Part shown: positions 29,896 to 36,762 of the stretch, piece after piece
Numbering within the stretch: position 1 is the first letter of the stretch
How the letters are laid out: each line of letters starts with the position of its first letter
DNA from: Bacillota bacterium
GTDB taxonomy: Bacteria > Bacillota > Clostridia > Christensenellales > UMGS416
Direction of reading: 5' to 3'
NCBI GenBank assembly: GCA_023410875.1
Contig: JAEYPH010000110.1
Location: 1-40,743, forward strand
DNA: 40,743 nucleotides
Made by a program: the position numbers and the translations under genes
Notes under the pieces: model-generated
What the model saw: the letters and a program-made list of their open reading frames with translations, nothing else
The model's database searches: none
What the model was told of the DNA's origin: nothing

Positions 29896-31458
29896 GTGAA
29901 AAAGACCCGGAAACCCATGTTCATCGCGCTCAGCCTGATGATGGTGCTGGCGATGCTCGTCGGCTGCAGCGCTCCTGCTCCGGCCACCACTTCTGCCGTC
30001 CCTGCGACAGAGACACCCGCCGCCACCGAGAGCGTCGCCGCGACGGAGACGCCCGCCGCCACCGCCACCGAGGCAGCCCTGGAACCCGTGGAAATCAACT
30101 GGTACGTCGTGAACACCCCCCAGCCGGACAACGACAAAGTGCTCGAAGCCGTCAACAAGATGCTCTCCGAGCGCACCAAGATCAACACGACCCTCAAACT
30201 CAACGTTCTGGACTGGGGCACGTTCCAGGACCGCATCAACGTGATGCTTCAAGCCAGCGAGCCCATCGACCTGATGTTCACCTGCGGCTGGATCAACAGC
30301 TTCAGCGCCCTGACCGGCCGCGACGCACTCTATCCCTTGGACGAGCTGCTGGATCAATATGGCCAGGACATCTACAAGCATGTACCCAAGAAGTACTTTG
30401 AGGCCACTCGTGTGCGCGGCAAGATTCGCGCGGTGCCCAACTATCAGGGTTATCCGCAAATCAAGGGTCTGGATTTCCGCGCCGACCTGATCGACAAATA
30501 TGGCTTTGACTACAAGAGCGTCAACTCCTTAGACGACCTCGAGCCCTATTTCCAGACCATTCTGGAAAAGGAGCCCGGCGTGACCCCCTTCCTGCCCGGC
30601 GTGGACAGCGGCGTCACGAACTTCGGCGATGAACAGAACCGCGCCAAGTATGACGGGTTCGCCGGAGCCGTTTCCTATGACATCGCCAACAGCAAGCTGA
30701 TGAATAGTTTCGATGTCCCCGACACCCTGTATGCCCGCCTGCACGACTGGTACAAGAAGGAATTCATTGCCAAGGACGCCGCTTCGCGCACCGTGTATGG
30801 TGATGAGATCAAGTCGGGCAACTACGCGGTCTTCATGAACTCCTCCTACGTGGACGACGGCGCCAAGAGCTCCAAGGACTACGGCTTCAAAGTCTACAGC
30901 ATTCCCTACGTGACCCAGGCCCCGATCACGACCGGCATGGTGCAGGTCTGCCTGACCGCCATTCCGGTCACCTCAAAGGCTCCCGATCGCGCCATGATGC
31001 TGCTCAACGCCGTCTGGGCCGACCAGGAAATCTACAACTCGCTGGTCTACGGCGTCGAAGGCACCCACTGGAACTGGAACGCCGACAAGACCTTTATCGA
31101 ACCCGTGGAAAACAATGCCTACGCCAGCCCCATCGGCTACCAGCTGGGCACCGCCTTCCGCAAATACCCCACCGTGTCTGAGACCGCCGAAGTGCTCAAG
31201 GCGCAGGAAGCTTTGAACGAGTCGGTGCCGCCCTCCCCGCTGCTGGGCTTCAGCTTCGACGCCGAGCCTGTCAAAAATGAGTTCTCTCAGATCGACGCAC
31301 TTTTGGCCGAAGTGTCCCCGCTGCTCTATACCGGCACCAGCGACCCGACTGAGCTGATCCCGCAGATCAAGGATAAGCTGAACAAGGCTGGCTGGGAAAA
31401 GGTGTTCGCAGAATATCAGAAGCAGCTGGACGCCTGGAAAGCCGCCAACGGCAAATAG
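29896..31458 (+). CDS. LplA-type oligosaccharide-binding lipoprotein
   Basis: A 520-residue lipoprotein with a GTG start preceded by AAGGAGG. The lipobox is LVGC (Cys24). A 38-residue linker of Ala, Thr, Pro and Glu repeats (ATETPAAT twice) holds the binding domain away from the membrane. The mature domain, from about 65, is a family-1 solute-binding protein of the LplA/YtcQ group: EINWYVVNTPQPDNDKVLEA, LMFTCGWINSF, GKIRAVPNYQGYPQIKG and a C-terminal VFAEYQKQLDAWK. It supplies ligand to the LplB/YtcP permeases. High expression relative to the permeases is expected, and the upstream RNA structure may help (inference). Confidence 0.95.
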   Translation: MKKTRKPMFIALSLMMVLAMLVGCSAPAPATTSAVPATETPAATESVAATETPAATATEAALEPVEINWYVVNTPQPDNDKVLEAVNKMLSERTKINTTLKLNVLDWGTFQDRINVMLQASEPIDLMFTCGWINSFSALTGRDALYPLDELLDQYGQDIYKHVPKKYFEATRVRGKIRAVPNYQGYPQIKGLDFRADLIDKYGFDYKSVNSLDDLEPYFQTILEKEPGVTPFLPGVDSGVTNFGDEQNRAKYDGFAGAVSYDIANSKLMNSFDVPDTLYARLHDWYKKEFIAKDAASRTVYGDEIKSGNYAVFMNSSYVDDGAKSSKDYGFKVYSIPYVTQAPITTGMVQVCLTAIPVTSKAPDRAMMLLNAVWADQEIYNSLVYGVEGTHWNWNADKTFIEPVENNAYASPIGYQLGTAFRKYPTVSETAEVLKAQEALNESVPPSPLLGFSFDAEPVKNEFSQIDALLAEVSPLLYTGTSDPTELIPQIKDKLNKAGWEKVFAEYQKQLDAWKAANGK

Positions 31459-31488
31459 TCATAACAGACTGACCCACTCCTCAGCGCA

Positions 31489-31523
31489 AGAACACCCCGC
31501 GTCATATGGCGTCGGGGTGTTCT
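31489..31523 (+). terminator. Hairpin after the LplA-type gene
   Basis: AGAACACCCCG and CGGGGTGTTCT form a perfect 11-bp stem around a 13-base loop, about 30 bases past the stop. The tail GCTTGCTG has few T residues, so it is a probable rather than certain terminator. Confidence 0.6.
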
Positions 31524-31623
31524 GCTTGCTGCAGCACCCAGGGAACTCTCTGAAGCGCCGCGTAATATGCTGTAGCAGGCCCCATCGGGGCCAGATGAGG
31601 CCAGAGCGGCGGGAGGAACTGAT

Positions 31624-32649
31624 TTGAAGAGCGCATTGATCACCGGCATCACCGGGCAGGACGGCTCGTACCTTGCAGAGCTTCTGCTGGAAAAGGGCTA
31701 TGAGGTATGGGGAACAATCCGCCGCAAAAGCGGCGCAGACCTTGGCAATGCATGCCATTTGGCAGAGCGTGTCAAGTTCATCGGCGCAGACATGACCGAC
31801 GCGGTTTCACTGCTGTCGGCGGTCCGGCGTTCGCAGCCCGACGAGGTGTACAACCTGGCGGCGCAGTCCTTCGTGGCGGCGTCGTGGGATCAGCCGCTGG
31901 CCACCACGGAGATCAACGCCGTAGGCGTGGCCGACCTGCTGGAGGCCATCCGCGCAATAAAGCCCGAGGCGCGATTCTACCAGGCTTCCACCAGCGAGAT
32001 GTTCGGCCTGGTACAGGAGACGCCCCAGCGGGAAACCACGCCGTTCTATCCGCGCAGCCCTTACGGCGTGGCCAAGCTCTATGCCCATTGGATCACGAAA
32101 AACTACCGGGAAAGCTACGGAATGTTTGCGTGCGCCGGCATTCTCTTCAACCACGAGTCCGAGCGGCGGGGGCTGGAATTCGTGACCCGCAAGATCACCG
32201 ACGGGGCCGCAAGAATCAAGCATGGCCTGCTGGACCATCTGGAGCTGGGCAACCTGTCCGCCCGCAGAGACTGGGGCCATGCCCAGGACTATGTGCGCGC
32301 CATGTGGCTGATGCTTCAGCAGCCCCAGCCCGACGACTATGTTGTGGCCTCCGGAGAGACCCACGAGGTGCGGGAGTTCGTTACGCTGGCCTTCGAGGCT
32401 GCCGGGTTCGATCTCGAGTGGCAGGGGCAGGGCGTGGAAGAGAAGGCTGTGGACCGGGCCACCGGCCGCGTGGTCGTGTCGGTGAACCCCAAGTTCTTCC
32501 GGCCGGCGGAAGTGGAACTGCTTCTGGGCCTTCCGGAGAAGGCGGAGCGGGAGCTCGGCTGGCGTCGGGAGGTGTCCTTCGCCGAGCTGGTGCGCCGCAT
32601 GGCGCAAAACGACCTGAAGTTGGTGGCAGAAGCAGCAGCGGCGCGCTGA
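31624..32649 (+). CDS. gmd: GDP-mannose 4,6-dehydratase
   Basis: A 341-residue extended SDR enzyme that converts GDP-mannose to GDP-4-keto-6-deoxymannose using bound NADP. It shows the cofactor loop GITGQDGSYL at 8-17, the catalytic STSEMFG near 122-128 with Thr/Ser and Glu, and YGVAK at 147-151 (Tyr147, Lys151). LFNHESERRGLEFVTRKI and RRDWGHAQDYVRAMW are GMD-specific. The start is TTG with GGGAGG seven bases upstream. It is followed 56 bases later by manC. No fcl (fucose synthase) or rmd gene lies beside it, so the end product is unresolved. Confidence 0.95.
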   Translation: MKSALITGITGQDGSYLAELLLEKGYEVWGTIRRKSGADLGNACHLAERVKFIGADMTDAVSLLSAVRRSQPDEVYNLAAQSFVAASWDQPLATTEINAVGVADLLEAIRAIKPEARFYQASTSEMFGLVQETPQRETTPFYPRSPYGVAKLYAHWITKNYRESYGMFACAGILFNHESERRGLEFVTRKITDGAARIKHGLLDHLELGNLSARRDWGHAQDYVRAMWLMLQQPQPDDYVVASGETHEVREFVTLAFEAAGFDLEWQGQGVEEKAVDRATGRVVVSVNPKFFRPAEVELLLGLPEKAERELGWRREVSFAELVRRMAQNDLKLVAEAAAAR

Positions 32650-32705
32650 GGGCGGCGGGAGCGAGGCCCCTCGCGCCTCGATACATACGATCCCGGAGGC
32701 CCGAC

Positions 32706-33779
32706 ATGAAAACCACCGCCGTCATCATGGCCGGCGGCAGGGGCGAACGCTTCTGGCCGCTCAGCCGCGCCAAACACCCCAAGCAATTCCTCTCTCTGAC
32801 CGCCGACGGCCGCACGATGCTGCAGCAGGCCGCCGGCCGCGCGGCGCTCATCGCCGCCAACGAGGACATCTTCGTTGTAACCAACGCCGTCTACCGCGAC
32901 CTGGTGCGCGCTCAGCTGCCGGACATCCCGCAGGAGAACATTCTGTTGGAGCCCTGCCCCCGAAGCACAGGGCCCTGCATAGGCTTCGCCGCGTCGGTCA
33001 TCCGCCGGCTGCACGGCGACGCCGTGATGGCCGTGATGCCCTCGGACCACCTGATAGGAGACGACGCCAGCTATGCCGCGACGATGGCCCGGGCGGCGGC
33101 GCTGGCCGAGGCCGGCGACAGCCTGGTGACTGTGGGCATCCCCCCGGCATACCCCGAAACCGGATACGGCTACATGCTCTGCGGTCCTGAAACCGAGGAC
33201 CGGCCGCAGGCGCTGTCGGTGCTGAAATTCGTGGAAAAACCCGACGAAGCCACCGCGACCGCTTATGTCCAGTCCGGCCGATATCTATGGAACAGCGGCA
33301 TCTTCATCTTCAAGGCTTCCTCCATCCTGCACCGCATAGACGAGCTGCTGCCCGGCATGGCCCAAGGCCTGCGCGAGATCGCCGGGGCCTGGGGAACCGC
33401 ACAATTCGCTGAGAAGCTGGCCCACTGCTATGAGAAGTTCGACACCGTGTCCATCGATCGCGGCGTGCTGGAGCGGACCCAAGGCATTCTGGCGCTCAAG
33501 GGCGACTTTGGGTGGGACGACGCCGGAAGCCTGCTTGTGTTCGAGCGCATCGGCCCGGCCGACGGCCAGGGCAACGTGACGCTGGGCGATGTCGCGACCG
33601 CCGGCGTGCGCAACTGCGTCATCGTCGGCGGCCAGCGGCACATTGCCGCCGTCGGCGTGGAAAACCTGATCGTCGTGGACACCGGCGACGCGCTGCTGAT
33701 CTGCGACCGGGCCGCCCTCCATGGCGTGCGGGATGTGCTGCGCCGCCTGGAGAGCGAGCAACGGGACGAGCTGCTGTAA
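32706..33779 (+). CDS. manC: Mannose-1-phosphate guanylyltransferase
   Basis: A 357-residue enzyme that makes GDP-mannose from mannose-1-phosphate and GTP. The nucleotidyl-transfer signature is MAGGRGERFWPLSRAKHPKQ near residues 8-27, followed by EPCPRSTGPCIG, VMPSDHLIG, VTVGIPPAYPETGYGY, FVEKP and WNSGIFIF, all typical of the ManC group. There is no phosphomannose isomerase domain, so it is the short single-function form. GGAGG lies six bases before the ATG at 32706; an open frame continues much further upstream but overlaps gmd out of phase. It supplies substrate for gmd just upstream, so the pair makes a GDP-deoxymannose sugar for cell-surface glycans. Confidence 0.95.
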   Translation: MKTTAVIMAGGRGERFWPLSRAKHPKQFLSLTADGRTMLQQAAGRAALIAANEDIFVVTNAVYRDLVRAQLPDIPQENILLEPCPRSTGPCIGFAASVIRRLHGDAVMAVMPSDHLIGDDASYAATMARAAALAEAGDSLVTVGIPPAYPETGYGYMLCGPETEDRPQALSVLKFVEKPDEATATAYVQSGRYLWNSGIFIFKASSILHRIDELLPGMAQGLREIAGAWGTAQFAEKLAHCYEKFDTVSIDRGVLERTQGILALKGDFGWDDAGSLLVFERIGPADGQGNVTLGDVATAGVRNCVIVGGQRHIAAVGVENLIVVDTGDALLICDRAALHGVRDVLRRLESEQRDELL

Positions 33780-33824
33780 TGCAAACCCCACGGCTGGGCA
33801 TGGGATAATCATATGGAACGCTCG

Positions 33825-33855
33825 AAAGGCAGCAGATCACCAGATTGCTGCCTTT
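33825..33855 (+). terminator. Terminator after manC
   Basis: AAAGGCAGCA and TGCTGCCTTT form a 10-bp stem around an 11-base loop, followed by CTTTGTT. It lies about 45 bases after the manC stop. Confidence 0.8.
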
Positions 33856-33890
33856 CTTTGTTCATACAAGCATCGCATTTTTATGTCTTA

Positions 33891-33899
33891 TGTTATAAT
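33891..33899 (+). promoter_or_regulatory. Extended -10 promoter of the acetyltransferase gene
   Basis: TGTTATAAT: an extended -10 with perfect TATAAT at 33894-33899, about 39 bases before the ATG. No -35 matches at 17 bases. Confidence 0.65.
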
Positions 33900-33937
33900 A
33901 ATCAGGTTACTACATTTCGGCATATTGGAGGTTTCTC

Positions 33938-34477
33938 ATGCGTTATTTCCGCAAGATCGTCGGCGAGCGTTTATATCTCTCGCCGTTCAACGTCGATGAC
34001 ATAGAGATCTATACCAAATGGGCTGAATGGATGAATGACAGAGCCGTCGCCGATAACTATGGCGGGCATCATAATCTCGTATCGATGGCGAGTGCGAAAA
34101 AGACACTCGAAGAGCTAAAGGGGTATCGCTTTGCGATGGTGCTCCTTGACGGTGACGTATTGATCGGCCACATCAGCTTGCACGATATCGACCATCTCAA
34201 CCGCAATGCATTCCTCGGCATTTTCATAGGAGAGGAGGAGCACCGGAACAAGGGCTACGGCGCTGAGGCTATTCGCTTGGTCCTTGACTACGGGTTCAAA
34301 ACATTGAATCTTCACAATGTCATGCTCTCCGTCCACGCGGACAACAGCGCGGGCATCGCCTGCTACAAAAAGGTGGGTTTCCAAGAGGCCGGACGGCGGC
34401 GTGAGTGGATATACAAAGACGGAAAATACATCGATAAGATATATATGGACATACTGGCGCGCGAGTTCGGTAGGTAG
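33938..34477 (+). CDS. GNAT-family N-acetyltransferase (RimJ/RimL-like)
   Basis: A 179-residue acetyltransferase. It starts KIVGERLYLSPFNVDDIEIY, the usual RimJ/RimL-like N terminus, and carries the acetyl-CoA loop GEEEHRNKGYGAEAIRLVLD (motif A, R-x-x-G-x-G/A) and the C-terminal NLHNVMLSVHADNSAGIACY then KKVGFQEAGRRREW. The cysteine-poor soluble sequence is cytoplasmic. It has its own extended -10 promoter and terminators on both sides, and opens an AT-richer patch with the two genes that follow. The substrate may be a protein N terminus, an antibiotic or a small amine. Confidence 0.93.
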   Translation: MRYFRKIVGERLYLSPFNVDDIEIYTKWAEWMNDRAVADNYGGHHNLVSMASAKKTLEELKGYRFAMVLLDGDVLIGHISLHDIDHLNRNAFLGIFIGEEEHRNKGYGAEAIRLVLDYGFKTLNLHNVMLSVHADNSAGIACYKKVGFQEAGRRREWIYKDGKYIDKIYMDILAREFGR

Positions 34478-34496
34478 GGCTACGGGAGAGTTCCAT

Positions 34497-34898
34497 ATGA
34501 ATCAGTTGAGATTGGCGGCTTGCGGTATTGATTGTAATGAGTGTGGCTCATACAAAGTCACAATGGAACAGGATTTGAAAGCGGCGGAATCATTGGTTCC
34601 ATGGTATAGAAGCATGGGATGGATAGGGGAAACCGAAGGCGCCGTAGCAGTGCTGAGCAAAAATCCATTGTGCAAAGGATGCTGGAATACAACCGATGAT
34701 TGCTTTTTCAAGTGTGGTTGCCACCCCAGCCGTGATTTTCGCGTCTGTTGCGCCGAAAAACAAATCGACCATTGCGGTGAGTGTTGTGATTTTCCTTGCG
34801 AACCGTATATGGAATTTGTGGGAGACCTGGAACATCACAAAAAGGCAATGGAATATTTGCTTTCAATAAAGCGAGCGAACAAACAACACATCGTATAA
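34497..34898 (+). CDS. DUF3795 cysteine-rich protein
   Basis: A 133-residue protein with 14 cysteines, including the N-terminal CGIDCNEC motif characteristic of DUF3795 and later KGCWNTTDDC, KCGC, RVCC and CGECCDFPC. The spacing suggests zinc or iron-sulfur binding, but no function is established for the family. GGGAG lies eight bases before the ATG. It follows the GNAT gene by 19 bases and lies in a visibly AT-richer stretch than the surrounding genes. DUF3795 genes are common singletons in clostridial genomes. Confidence 0.9.
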   Translation: MNQLRLAACGIDCNECGSYKVTMEQDLKAAESLVPWYRSMGWIGETEGAVAVLSKNPLCKGCWNTTDDCFFKCGCHPSRDFRVCCAEKQIDHCGECCDFPCEPYMEFVGDLEHHKKAMEYLLSIKRANKQHIV

Positions 34899-34969
34899 GC
34901 ATAACAAGAAGAAGCCGAAAAACTCAAATTTGCCGGACAGCCTCAAATGAATTTGACGGAGGTATAATC

Positions 34970-35395
34970 ATGGATAACGAACTGAAAATTAAACTGTACG
35001 CATTCACTCTGGATTGCAAAGATCCGCATGAATTGGCCAAATTCTATGCGATGCTGCTCCATTGGGAAATTCCCTATCATGATGAGGAGTACGCAGTCGT
35101 AAGCGCTCCGGGGACAAACCAGGGGGCGTATCCAGGTATATCGTTTCAGCGGAATTCTGACTATACTCCGCCTGTATGGCCGGAAACTCCCCAAGATCAG
35201 CAGCAAATGGCCCATATCGACTTCGCCGTTAATGATTTGGAAAAAGCGGTACAGTATGCAATCCATTGCGGAGCAACAATCGCCGATGAGCAGTTTTCTG
35301 ATGATTGGAGAGTACTGTTCGACCCCGCCGGACACCCTTTTTGCTTATGCCAAATGAAACATATTTTAGAGAGTACCCATTTTGCGTTGTTATAG
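34970..35395 (+). CDS. VOC-superfamily (glyoxalase-like) protein
   Basis: A 141-residue protein from the ATG at 34970, with GGAGG seven bases upstream. It has the tandem beta-alpha-beta-beta-beta pattern of vicinal oxygen chelate proteins: AFTLDCKDPHELAKFYAMLL at the start and AHIDFAVNDLEKAVQYAIHC in the middle, then VLFDPAGHPFCLCQ at the end. The putative metal ligands include His in AHID and Asp/His in the last strand. Members of the Glyoxalase_6-like group include resistance proteins and dioxygenases, but no substrate can be assigned. The gene ends next to a 15-bp bidirectional terminator. Confidence 0.88.
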   Translation: MDNELKIKLYAFTLDCKDPHELAKFYAMLLHWEIPYHDEEYAVVSAPGTNQGAYPGISFQRNSDYTPPVWPETPQDQQQMAHIDFAVNDLEKAVQYAIHCGATIADEQFSDDWRVLFDPAGHPFCLCQMKHILESTHFALL

Positions 35396-35417
35396 AAAGT
35401 CCCCTGCCAGATCACCC

Positions 35418-35458
35418 AAAGAGAAACACTTCTGTTTTTTTCGGAAGTGTTTCTCTTT
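35418..35458. terminator. Bidirectional terminator between the VOC and URO-D-like genes
   Basis: AAAGAGAAACACTTC and GAAGTGTTTCTCTTT form a perfect 15-bp stem around an 11-base T-rich loop. It lies between converging genes, 23 bases after the VOC stop and 16 bases past the minus-strand stop, so it can serve both. Confidence 0.85.
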
Positions 35459-35473
35459 CAGATTCAGCAAGCT

Positions 35474-36718
35474 TTAGTAGGTGTTGGCCTCCACGAGCTC
35501 CCGCGCTATTTGCGCCCACTTCCACAGCCGGGCCGGGTCATGGCACACGGTGCTGATGTCCTTGAGGATCAGCTCCGCCGGGCAGCCGTGCCGCCTGCAC
35601 ACATCCAGCGTCGTGGCAAGGTCCTGCCGGGCCGCCTCCGCGTTGAAGGCGTCGGTGGCTAGGATCGCCGGGTTGGGCTTGCGGGAGAACACATAATCTG
35701 CGCCCATGGCTTGCGCGCCGCGGTCTTGGTCCACCCACGGGCTCATGGAAATCTTGCGCACGTGGGGCAGCTTGCGTATGATGCCGATCTTGCGGTCCAG
35801 CGGCTCGCAGCAGCCATAATACACCAGGCCGAAGCGCCCGTACCACCTTTTGGCATATTCGATCTCGAACTCGTCGTGCATCGCCGGGGATACCGACGAG
35901 AACATCTGCGCCATGCCGCAGGTCCAGATATCCCTGGCGCGGGGGCGCGCCGCGTCAAAGCCCTCAGCCGGCAACTCATCGGTCCACGCGCCGCTGCAGT
36001 GCACCAGGTTATTGCGGGCATCCAGAAGCCCTTGAGCCTCCAGTTGGTCCAGCAGGCTCAAATGCGCCGCGGTCAGACGCTCCATGGTCCTGTGCAGGAA
36101 TTCCGGCCGGTCCGCCAAATCCACCAGAGGGTTGGCAACGCCCCGCCACTGGGCAATCCTGTCCCACGGCGCGAAGAACAGCGGCCCAGCGCCGGTCATA
36201 CGCACCGGCAGTATGCCGTCGAAAACGTCATGGGCGGCGGTCTCGTCGCGGGCGGTGGATTGCGCGTCCAGCGTCACGTTGGGCATTTTGATCTTCAGCA
36301 GGTCTTCTTCGGTTTGCAGCAGGTCCTCATAGTGATGGCTGACGACGTCGTTGTCCTCGTCCAGCGCCAGCGTGGTCTCTTCGGAGGTGATGCCGAAATC
36401 CGTGCCGAGTATCGTCTTGGGAACGTCGATGAAGGGTTCCACGACCATGTCGTCGCGCATGTGCCGCCACTTGTAGAGGGTCCTGCGCAGGCCCTGCTCC
36501 AGCCTTCGGGCGAAGTCGTCCTCACAACGCAGCCGCAGTTCCCCGTCCACGTCCATCTCATGCCAAGGAATCTGGTCGATCATGAACATCGGCCGCTCGG
36601 GCTTCAGGGCGTTGAGCGCCTTCCACAAGCGCACGGTCTCCCGCCGCTGCGGCAGTGCGGCGATCTCGGCGATCTGCTTGCCCAATTCCTGGAGAATGGA
36701 CTTGTCGTTTTGATTCAT
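35474..36718 (-). CDS. Uroporphyrinogen decarboxylase (URO-D)-superfamily protein
   Basis: A 414-residue soluble protein begun at the ATG at 36718, with AAAGGGG seven bases upstream. The C-terminal half has the URO-D/methyltransferase barrel layout: VHCSGAWTDELP, then FGLVYYGCCEPLDRKIGIIR with KLPHVRKISMSPWVDQDRGA. Cys and His in VHCSG and YYGCCEP could be metal ligands, as in the corrinoid-cofactor methyltransferases of this superfamily. The true heme enzyme's N-terminal arginine motif is not seen, so heme synthesis is unlikely. It lies just downstream of the GH35 gene, where similar proteins occur in other Bacillota sugar loci; its reaction is not known. Confidence 0.75.
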   Translation of the reverse strand: MNQNDKSILQELGKQIAEIAALPQRRETVRLWKALNALKPERPMFMIDQIPWHEMDVDGELRLRCEDDFARRLEQGLRRTLYKWRHMRDDMVVEPFIDVPKTILGTDFGITSEETTLALDEDNDVVSHHYEDLLQTEEDLLKIKMPNVTLDAQSTARDETAAHDVFDGILPVRMTGAGPLFFAPWDRIAQWRGVANPLVDLADRPEFLHRTMERLTAAHLSLLDQLEAQGLLDARNNLVHCSGAWTDELPAEGFDAARPRARDIWTCGMAQMFSSVSPAMHDEFEIEYAKRWYGRFGLVYYGCCEPLDRKIGIIRKLPHVRKISMSPWVDQDRGAQAMGADYVFSRKPNPAILATDAFNAEAARQDLATTLDVCRRHGCPAELILKDISTVCHDPARLWKWAQIARELVEANTY

Positions 36719-36762
36719 CTCAAATCCCCTTTCGTTCAATGATCCTGTATCTGTTTGGGAAA

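Noticed and set aside
31707..32705. N-terminal extension of manC into gmd
   Set aside because: The extended frame overlaps gmd out of phase and lacks homology features; the ATG at 32706 has a good ribosome binding site and begins at the family signature.
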